A DNA stretch of 5,442 nt, taken from assembly GCA_964416195.1 (NCBI GenBank), contig CAYQDB010000056.1:1-5442 (forward strand), written 5' to 3'. Each line of letters starts with the position of its first letter. Position 1 is the first letter of the stretch. The notes below the pieces were generated by a model. The model saw nothing but the letters and a program-made list of their open reading frames with translations. It was not told the origin of the DNA and ran no database searches. This DNA is from CAYQDB01 sp964416195. GTDB lineage: Bacteria > Zixibacteria > MSB-5A5 > GN15 > FEB-12. The position numbers and the translations under genes are program-made. Positions 1-5,030 of the stretch are shown piece after piece.

Positions 1-377
1 GGGCATATTCCAATAAAATCTAAACGATAGCCGAGAATTTTCCAACCGTTCGATTCCTTTAATTTATTTCCCACCGGGTGGGCGGGCAGACCCTGGAGAT
101 CATCCACCCGCCCGCAATGGACACAGCGCACATGGTAATGCCGGTCAGGATTACCATCGAAGCGGGCTTCCGAGCCACTAATGTCCAACTTCTGGATGAT
201 GTCATTCTGCGCAAGAAGTTCCAGATTGTGGTAAACCGTTCCCAGGCTTATCCTTGGGAGTCTCTTACGTACAATCTCGTACAGTTCTGCGGCCGTTGGG
301 TGCGAGGTGAGCTTTCGGAGCTCCTCGAGGATTGCCTGACGCTGTTGAGTATTCCTTTGAAATTTTCCTGTTGCCAT
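1..377 (-). CDS. perR: Fur-family peroxide-responsive repressor, PerR-like (C-terminus off the window)
   Basis: This is a cytosolic metal-dependent repressor of the Fur family; PerR members sense peroxide and control peroxide-detoxification and iron-handling genes. The minus strand reads 125 residues from ATG 377-375 and runs off the left edge. Residues 1-70 form the winged-helix DNA-binding part, with 'SHPTAAELY' (25-33) and the recognition-helix region 'SLGTVYHNL' (44-52). The dimerisation and metal part follows, with 'RFDG' (72-75), 'HYH' (80-82) and a structural-zinc CxxC (C85, C88). C125 probably opens the second CxxC pair, cut off by the edge. Aligned by eye to Bacillus subtilis PerR at a constant offset of 11, all five regulatory-metal ligands are present: H26, D74, H80, H82 and D93. 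The Asp at position 74 is the residue that separates PerR from Fur, which usually has Glu there. Family assignment is near certain and the PerR subtype likely. The Shine-Dalgarno sequence is weak (GGAA, about 9 nt upstream). An out-of-frame ATG at 391-389 is not used. Confidence 0.92.
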   Translation of the reverse strand, partial: MATGKFQRNTQQRQAILEELRKLTSHPTAAELYEIVRKRLPRISLGTVYHNLELLAQNDIIQKLDISGSEARFDGNPDRHYHVRCVHCGRVDDLQGLPAHPVGNKLKESNGWKILGYRLDFIGIC

Positions 378-400
378 TGTGGCCGTTCCATTATTGCAAA

Positions 401-419
401 TAGTAATTATTAGTAATAA
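401..419. promoter_or_regulatory. Per-box-like operator (two overlapping palindromes)
   Basis: Two palindromes overlap. Positions 401-415 form a 7-1-7 inverted repeat centred on T408 with 6 of 7 base pairs; it matches the Per box TTATAATNATTATAA at 10 of 14 defined positions, including the perfect core TAAT-N-ATTA. Positions 407-419 form a second, perfect 6-1-6 repeat (TTATTA-G-TAATAA). Both cover the -10 of the perR-like promoter, so occupancy should block RNA polymerase. Autorepression is the natural reading, given that the gene encodes a PerR-like protein. Confidence 0.65.
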
Positions 420-435
420 CTCTAACGTTTGTCAA
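407..435 (-). promoter_or_regulatory. Promoter of the perR-like gene
   Basis: Read on the minus strand, a perfect -35 hexamer TTGACA (430-435) is followed after exactly 17 nt by an AT-rich -10 candidate TAATAA (407-412, 3 of 6 consensus bases, with T1, A2 and A5 matching). Transcription would start near 400, leaving a short leader of about 23 nt before the ATG at 377. The -10 is poor but is constrained by the operator it sits in. Confidence 0.6.
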
Positions 436-654
436 TCATTTTTTGTTCCCAAAAAACAATAATCTTTTAAGTACTGATCACGACTGCCCCCCTCTTTAAG
501 ATAGATAGTCAACTGCTTCCAGCTGACTTACTGGGGGGGAGCTTTTTTGACTCATTACGCCCCAAGCGGGCGGTGCACTCGTGCCTCTTGCAACATCTGA
601 TAGCCCTGATTACATTCGGGCTGGTAACTGACGCCAATCAGGAAAAACATGTAA
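421..654. other. Non-coding spacer between the divergent perR-like and SLOG-like genes
   Basis: No reading frame here looks like a real protein. The spacer holds the minus-strand -35 (430-435), an A/T-rich perfect inverted repeat with a 4-nt loop (439-445 with 450-456), and a terminator-like structure on the plus strand (508-548). It also has a small 5-bp stem AGCCC/GGGCT (602-606 with 618-622) and the translation-initiation region of the next gene. No strong plus-strand promoter is seen: AATAAT at 458-463 matches the -10 consensus at 5 of 6 positions but lacks a -35 at normal spacing. Confidence 0.6.
508..548 (+). terminator. Terminator-like hairpin with an alternative upstream hairpin (possible attenuator)
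   Basis: GCTTCC (515-520) can pair with GGGAGC (537-542) through six pairs, one of them G-U, and the stem is followed directly by six T (543-548), as in an intrinsic terminator. The loop is long (16 nt), so stability is doubtful. The left arm is also part of a competing hairpin: GTCAACTG (508-515) and CAGCTGAC (520-527) close a CTTC tetraloop with seven of eight pairs. In addition, six C at 487-492 could pair with the G7 tract at 533-539. No plus-strand gene lies upstream, so if real it would sit in the leader of the gene at 655. Structural roles are inferred from base pairing only. Confidence 0.35.
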
Positions 655-657
655 GTG
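640..657 (+). promoter_or_regulatory. Initiation region with an ATG-TAA start-stop abutting the GTG start
   Basis: The Shine-Dalgarno-like AGGA (640-643) is followed after 5 nt by ATG (649-651), which is immediately followed by the stop TAA (652-654) and then by GTG (655-657), the apparent start of the 366-residue protein. The ATG is better placed relative to AGGA than the GTG, which lies 11 nt away. The in-frame TAA at 652 prevents any longer N-terminus in this frame. Confidence 0.5.
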
Positions 658-1755
658 TCAAAACGAACTGCAGCCATCCTCCTCTCACGACAGCCGTTGC
701 GCCCTTCTGGACAAATGGCATGGGTAAAACAATCGGTCGATGCTATCCACTGGCTTAAAAACCGGGGGTTTGTTTTCTGTTCGTCCATAGGAATGCAGAC
801 CTGGGAGCTCCTAACTGCTTTCGCTTCATTGGAAAAAGTAAAGCAAACGTTGTTCATCGCGGCTGGAGATGATCACGAATATGAACAATCCAAAGTGCTT
901 GCGATTGCTCAATTTGATTTGAACTGTGGCCTTGTCGATTTCATCCCCGTATTCAGCGAAAAAAGGAACACCACTAAAGAAGAACTTTGGCTCGAGCGGG
1001 ACAAGGCTGTGCTTGAGGCTGCCGATATATTAGTCCCCGTTTCGTTGCGCAAGGGTGGGCACATGGATTCGCTGCTGCAGCGACTTCGCCAACAGGGCAA
1101 GGACGTTGAAGATAGATTTCAGATAGATTATGAAAAGAGAGTTCAACCCCTGGCATACCGCTTAAAGGAGGAGCAATTGAATCCCGAACTTCGGAAACTC
1201 GAAGACCGGTACCTGATCCACTGGACAAGAGCTTCCAACTCCGCCTGGCCGACGGAAAGACTCATTGACTATTACCAAGCAGTTATTGAGTCTGAAAGCT
1301 ATCCGCGAAGTGCGTTCAGCACCCTAACGAACATAATCGCTACCGGCATAGTTGTGGCGACATCCAAAAACATGCCGCACGGGATTCCTACTGTTTCCTT
1401 CTCTGGTCTGGCTCCTGTCGATGTAGTGCCTCTTGTCAGGTGGCGTTCCCGATTCCGGCAGATGTCTTTTGAGCCGTATGGGGTTGGAATTGAGAAAGAG
1501 TATGCCATGAGCAAGGGAATCTGTCCGGTGCAGTATTATGATAGGAATTGCAACAATACATCCGATAGCGAACCCTGGTTGTGGCAGTCTGTTGGGGAGA
1601 AGAGCGATTGGCGTGCCGAGAAAGAATATCGGTACAAAGGAGACTTCGACCTTGCCACCATGCCGTCAAGCCGGTTGCTCGCCTTTTGCCACACTCAAGG
1701 AGAAGTTGAAATCATTGAGAAAAGTACTGGCATTCGAGCTGTCTCATTTCAATAG
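655..1755 (+). CDS. Uncharacterised protein with an N-terminal SLOG/DprA-LOG-like Rossmann domain
   Basis: I do not recognise a named family for the whole 366-residue protein. Residues 5-150 have the layout of a SLOG (DprA/LOG-type nucleotide-binding) fold: a first strand 'AAILLSRQP' (6-14), 'GFVFCSSIG' (38-46) leading into a helix, 'TLFIAAGD' (65-72), then 'ERDKAVLEAADILVPVSLRKGG' spread over 114-135. That last stretch resembles the 'RN/RD..ad.li.V..r..SG' segment of DprA-like proteins. Residues 185-366 form a second, unassigned domain with 'IHWTR' (188-192), 'TLTNIIATG' (223-231), 'TVSFSGLAP' (246-254), 'FEPYGVGI' (272-279), 'PVQYYD' (291-296) and 'DWRAEKEYR' (318-326). The H-x-T near its start and the E-x-E near its end faintly recall ADP-ribosyltransferase-like folds; this is a guess. 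No signal peptide or membrane segment is seen, so it is probably cytosolic. GTG 655 is preferred over ATG 715 because the first strand lies upstream of M21. It stands alone on its strand and its last 12 bp overlap the convergent protease gene. Confidence 0.8.
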   Translation: MSKRTAAILLSRQPLRPSGQMAWVKQSVDAIHWLKNRGFVFCSSIGMQTWELLTAFASLEKVKQTLFIAAGDDHEYEQSKVLAIAQFDLNCGLVDFIPVFSEKRNTTKEELWLERDKAVLEAADILVPVSLRKGGHMDSLLQRLRQQGKDVEDRFQIDYEKRVQPLAYRLKEEQLNPELRKLEDRYLIHWTRASNSAWPTERLIDYYQAVIESESYPRSAFSTLTNIIATGIVVATSKNMPHGIPTVSFSGLAPVDVVPLVRWRSRFRQMSFEPYGVGIEKEYAMSKGICPVQYYDRNCNNTSDSEPWLWQSVGEKSDWRAEKEYRYKGDFDLATMPSSRLLAFCHTQGEVEIIEKSTGIRAVSFQ

Positions 1756-4671
1756 CAGCATCTTCCTGCTCTGTGTAAACTCTCCAGCTTTGATGCGGTA
1801 GAGATAGATGCCGCTGGCCAGCTCTTTGCCATGGTCGTTTTTACCATCCCAGGCAACAGTCTGACAGCAGGCTCGCTGAATCTCATCAACCAGCGTTCGA
1901 ACTTTCTGCCCGAGAACATTATAGATAGTCAATTCAACATGGCATCTTACAGGTAATGAATACTCAATGGCGGTACTTGGATTGAAGGGATTGGGGTAGT
2001 TCTGGGATAGTGTGAATTGCTTTGGTAAAGCGCCATCACCATCGTGGACATCAGTGGAGATGTTGTCGTACATAAACTGTGCCCAATAAGCAGCGGCCTT
2101 GATGTCAATCAGAGAGCTGTCACCCAGAAGGGCAAAAGCGACAGTATCCACCTGCCCGGCGTCTATGGCAAGCGGTCCTGCTGATACCAGTTGAACCAGG
2201 TCCTGCAGGGCGTCTGCGTAGGTGCTGGCGGATCCAAATCCATCGATAAGTGAATTGTACTTCTCCTGTTCCGTAAATCCCTCGGGATAGGAGACCAGAT
2301 CTGACGCCTTAGATGTCATAGCGGTTGCCGTTGTTCCGTCAACAACCCGTACTCCTCGAAAACTCGAAAGGCTTGTTCCGTTGTTGTAAGCCATCCAGGC
2401 TATACTGTCGCTGGCTTCCCAGCCGCCGGCGTTGACATTAAAGGCTACTACGTCCCAGTCAAGATAAAGACTTACATATATGCCGCTGATGGCATAGGCG
2501 TTGGAATTCTTCAAGATGTAGCGAATAATGAGGAAATCATCATAGGGAGCCAAGTCGAAGGCATAGGACTGCTGTGTGATCTCCAACCCTAGTGGTTCTT
2601 CGGCCCGTGCGTCGGAAAAGCGGGAGAATGTCTCCTGTGTAGCTAAACTACCAGGTTCAATAAGTTCGATATTTCCACCCGGCATAACCCTGTAGTCACC
2701 ATCCGGTTCTCCAGCGGCATTTCTCACTCCATCCGAAACATGGCTCGAGTTGGCACCGATAAGCAGACCTGCCTCATACAGGTCGTTAGCGCCGCCGTCA
2801 AAACAAAAACCGACACCACCGGCGGGGAAAAATGAATTCGGCCCTAACCCGTACGTCCCGAAATTGCTGATTGTGAACTCAATTCTACCAGCGTCGTGGG
2901 TAGCGAACAAATGCTTGCTTACCGGTTCCACAACGAAGTACAACTTGGCCGATTGCGAATACCCTCCGTCGCCGGTAATGGCGAAATCGAGCGAGAGCAC
3001 CGATCCCTCCGTAATGGTATCAGATACGATCACTCTGATGATATCGCTGGAACGTACCGTGTCGCCTTCGTTAATGTTGCCAAAGTAAGCGCTGCCATTA
3101 AGAACAGTCAGGGATAGATCCGAGCCGGTCAGAGAAGCCGAGACTCCTGACACATCGGCTCCGAGATTCTGTAAAACCACAGTTCCCTCAACTGTGTTGC
3201 CCGGGGCGATAGGTGCATGGTCAAACGCATACACACGAACATTAGCATCAACGTTGGTAGACGACAGAGCGTTCAGCGCTGCCATACAGTCGACAACACC
3301 CCACCCGTAATCGTTATCGGGCCCGGTATCACCGTAATCGATGGCCGTAGTAAGGATCGCTTCTTTAATTTCGTCGACAGTCGCGTTGGGATTTTTCTGT
3401 CTTAGCAGCGCCACCAGACCGGACACGTGAGGAGTGGCTGCTGAGGTACCGCTAAAATATCCGTAGCTGCCGCCCGGTATACTTGTGCGGATACTTACTC
3501 CGGGAGCAGTGACGTTTGGCTTGATAGCGCCATTACAGTCGGAGGGTCCGCGCGATGAGCCGGAGGAAATCAATGGTGGCGTGCTGGAACTACTGATGTT
3601 GCCGACGGCAAAGCAGTCAAGCGAGTCGTTGGCGCGATTGGCCGGATTGCGGATCGTGCTCGCAGAAGGACCTTCGTTTCCGGCGGCGAAGATGTTCACG
3701 ATACCAAGCGCTTCAAGGTTGTCAATCAGATCATAAAAGATATTCGTGCAGCCGATATCCTTGACGCCCCAACTGTGATTGATTACGTCAGGCACGTCGT
3801 CGATGGAGTTGGGGTCGCCGTCGGGGTCAGCCGCCCACTCAAAGGCATCAATTATTGAGGTTCCCGGAATATCGATCACAGCGGCTGATATCCACTTGGC
3901 GTCAGGGGCGACACCAATAGTGTCGCCGGTGGCATTGTCATGTCCCACCAGAATGCCCATGGTCTGGGTTCCATGATTGGTCGAAACGCCGGAAATTATA
4001 TGGGGAAATGATTTCTGATCCAGTGGATCGAACCAGGCTGCAGCAGAGTCGCCGTCGTGTCCTTTCCAGTTATTGTAAAAGGCAGGATGATCGCCTTCGA
4101 TACCGGTATCAAAAGAACAGATCACCCTTCCCGCACCAGTGTAACCGGCTATCCAGGCGTCATCGGCATTAATGTATGTCAGATCATTTCCCACCCCGGT
4201 CGAAAGGGCTGGAGTCTCGCCAATCTTGTTGGGTGCGATCAATTCGATCCTGGGAACGGCGTAAATCGTCTCTACGTCGCTGCGACCGGCCAGTTGGGGA
4301 AGCTCCCCGGCGGCAACCTCAACCTCAACGATATTGGTTATCCAGTGAGGTTTGATAGTGGAGGCAAGATTGTTCCTTTTCAGCTCCTTGAGCTTCTGTA
4401 CCATAGCCTTCTGGGCCTTCGTATGGTCCTGACGAAAACGATTAACCACAACTTGATACCGTCCCGCCCTAGTTGTTGCTTGAGCATTTACAGACGCCTT
4501 GAATTGAGAAGCGCTCTCAACGCGAGGGAGTTTGATCCAAACCGGCACCAAGTCGCCTGACTGTTTAGCTGAAATCTGATCTCTCAGGTTCTCGGCCAAT
4601 TCCCCGGACCAGACGATTGACTGTAGGCAAGCAAACAAGACTAGGACTGACAATCGGCTTATCGTTCTCAT
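1744..4671 (-). CDS. Secreted subtilisin-like serine protease (peptidase S8) with C-terminal FlgD-like/Por sorting domain
   Basis: This is an exported endopeptidase of 975 residues. Order of parts, numbered from ATG 4671: signal peptide (about 1-22, basic start, hydrophobic 7-21); an inhibitor-I9-like propeptide (about 40-145); the S8 catalytic domain (about 178-463); a beta-rich linker of CARDB/Ig-like appearance (about 472-583); a region of about 285 residues with no recognised family (584-868); and a C-terminal sorting domain (884-975) with 'NYPNPFNPST', 'NVLGQKVRTLV', 'ASGIYLYR' and final 'RKMLLLK'. The catalytic triad is complete: D188 in 'SFDTGIEGDHP', H233 in 'NHGTQTMG' and S410 in 'FSGTSAATPHVSG', with oxyanion N331 in 'AAGNEGP'. 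In FCB bacteria this C-terminal domain directs secretion or surface attachment, classically by the type IX system. ATG 4671 is chosen over ATG 4707 because GGGAGAG (4677-4683) lies 5 nt upstream and the signal peptide begins there. C15 in 'LFAC' looks slightly like a lipobox but sits within the hydrophobic core. The substrate is unknown. Confidence 0.96.
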   Translation of the reverse strand: MRTISRLSVLVLFACLQSIVWSGELAENLRDQISAKQSGDLVPVWIKLPRVESASQFKASVNAQATTRAGRYQVVVNRFRQDHTKAQKAMVQKLKELKRNNLASTIKPHWITNIVEVEVAAGELPQLAGRSDVETIYAVPRIELIAPNKIGETPALSTGVGNDLTYINADDAWIAGYTGAGRVICSFDTGIEGDHPAFYNNWKGHDGDSAAAWFDPLDQKSFPHIISGVSTNHGTQTMGILVGHDNATGDTIGVAPDAKWISAAVIDIPGTSIIDAFEWAADPDGDPNSIDDVPDVINHSWGVKDIGCTNIFYDLIDNLEALGIVNIFAAGNEGPSASTIRNPANRANDSLDCFAVGNISSSSTPPLISSGSSRGPSDCNGAIKPNVTAPGVSIRTSIPGGSYGYFSGTSAATPHVSGLVALLRQKNPNATVDEIKEAILTTAIDYGDTGPDNDYGWGVVDCMAALNALSSTNVDANVRVYAFDHAPIAPGNTVEGTVVLQNLGADVSGVSASLTGSDLSLTVLNGSAYFGNINEGDTVRSSDIIRVIVSDTITEGSVLSLDFAITGDGGYSQSAKLYFVVEPVSKHLFATHDAGRIEFTISNFGTYGLGPNSFFPAGGVGFCFDGGANDLYEAGLLIGANSSHVSDGVRNAAGEPDGDYRVMPGGNIELIEPGSLATQETFSRFSDARAEEPLGLEITQQSYAFDLAPYDDFLIIRYILKNSNAYAISGIYVSLYLDWDVVAFNVNAGGWEASDSIAWMAYNNGTSLSSFRGVRVVDGTTATAMTSKASDLVSYPEGFTEQEKYNSLIDGFGSASTYADALQDLVQLVSAGPLAIDAGQVDTVAFALLGDSSLIDIKAAAYWAQFMYDNISTDVHDGDGALPKQFTLSQNYPNPFNPSTAIEYSLPVRCHVELTIYNVLGQKVRTLVDEIQRACCQTVAWDGKNDHGKELASGIYLYRIKAGEFTQSRKMLLLK

Positions 4672-4676
4672 ACTAA

Positions 4677-4683
4677 CTCTCCC
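4677..4683 (-). promoter_or_regulatory. Shine-Dalgarno of the S8 protease, deciding its start
   Basis: Read on the minus strand, GGGAGAG ends 5 nt before ATG 4671-4669. This good match to the anti-SD sequence, together with the signal peptide beginning at that ATG, rules in favour of the shorter start. The in-frame ATG at 4707 would add 12 residues before the basic n-region. Confidence 0.75.
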
Positions 4684-4722
4684 AGCAATAGACGTACTCG
4701 GTCTCACAAGTATGAAGCAAAA

Positions 4723-4750
4723 TCTATACCCGACAGCACGATTGACTCAA
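4723..4750 (-). promoter_or_regulatory. Possible promoter of the S8 protease gene
   Basis: On the minus strand TTGAGT (4745-4750; 4 of 6 matches to the -35 consensus) is separated by 16 nt from TATAGA (4723-4728; 4 of 6 matches to TATAAT). It lies about 50 nt upstream of the chosen ATG. Both hexamers are moderate matches, so this is only a candidate. Confidence 0.35.
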
Positions 4751-4859
4751 ATTCTCATCTCTTTGTGACACAGCTTACTATAAAGAACAACAGTTGTATT
4801 CGGTTGCTTTCAAGTTACCCGGCAGTTTCCGTGCAGCTTGTCTCACAGCGGTGTTAATC

Positions 4860-4898
4860 CGGCCTGACAGGTAAAACTACAGGGGACACGTCGGGCCG
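4860..4898. repeat. GC-rich inverted repeat in the intergenic region
   Basis: CGGCCTGAC (4860-4868) pairs with GTCGGGCCG (4890-4898) through nine pairs, one of them a T-G (G-U) wobble, around a 21-nt loop. A few more pairs are possible outside, with interruptions. No T-run follows on either strand, so it is not an intrinsic terminator. It could be a transcript hairpin or a dispersed REP-like unit; only one copy is visible here. Confidence 0.4.
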
Positions 4899-4955
4899 AA
4901 TCATTGTAATCTCAGCGAGCCTGTTTCTACTAAACCTCAAAATAGCGCCAAAAAT

Positions 4956-4985
4956 CTGTTTTGTAAACAGGTTTACCGGTATTAT
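4956..4985 (+). promoter_or_regulatory. Overlapping palindromes upstream of a TATTAT -10-like box
   Basis: Three palindromes share bases: CTGTTT-TGT-AAACAG (4956-4970), GTAAAC-AG-GTTTAC (4963-4976) and TACCGGTA (4974-4981). They run into TATTAT (4980-4985), 5 of 6 matches to a -10 hexamer, about 45 nt upstream of the ATG at 5031. No good -35 is present at 16-18 nt spacing; that place is taken by the palindromes. This fits a regulator-dependent promoter or an operator, but the binding protein is unknown. Confidence 0.4.
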
Positions 4986-5015
4986 CGTCCTCATCGAACA
5001 GATGCAAGAACGAAT

Positions 5016-5023
5016 AAAGAGGA
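5016..5023 (+). promoter_or_regulatory. Shine-Dalgarno of the DUF6125-like gene
   Basis: AAAGAGGA ends 7 nt before ATG 5031. The purine-rich core and standard spacing support that start over the later in-frame ATG codons at residues 11 and 15. Confidence 0.7.
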
Positions 5024-5030
5024 ATAAGAG

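Larger units (their letters stand above)
4672..5030. other. Divergent intergenic region between the protease and DUF6125-like genes
   Basis: This 359-bp stretch shows no credible coding frame. It carries the protease Shine-Dalgarno and candidate promoter at its left end, a GC-rich inverted repeat (4860-4898), a cluster of overlapping palindromes (4956-4981), and the Shine-Dalgarno sequence of the gene at 5031. The portion 4760-4855 contains nothing I can assign. Confidence 0.6.

Noticed and set aside
78..413. Plus-strand open frame of 111 codons over the regulator
   Set aside because: It is the shadow of the Fur/PerR-like gene on the minus strand, which has full family motifs and metal ligands.
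439..456. TTTTTTG/CAAAAAA inverted repeat as a terminator
   Set aside because: The stem is almost all A-T and would be unstable. It also sits just upstream of the perR-like -35, where an AT-rich tract is expected.
501..512. Twelve-base word ATAGATAGTCAA repeated at 1921-1932
   Set aside because: There are only two copies, one intergenic and one inside the protease, with no extended similarity around them; probably coincidence.
555..857. Minus-strand open frame of 100 codons
   Set aside because: It overlaps the start of the SLOG-like gene and has no recognisable motifs; it is taken as a chance frame.
1754..1770. AGCAG/CTGCT hairpin as a bidirectional terminator between the convergent genes
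   Set aside because: The stem is only 5 bp and no T-run follows on either strand.
4057..4560. Plus-strand open frame of 167 codons antisense to the protease
   Set aside because: It lies opposite the protease propeptide and the first part of its catalytic domain. Its sequence has no family features; the protease frame clearly explains the base composition.
4672..4707. N-terminal extension of the protease to ATG 4707
   Set aside because: The 12 extra residues precede a typical signal-peptide n-region, while ATG 4671 has a good Shine-Dalgarno 5 nt upstream.
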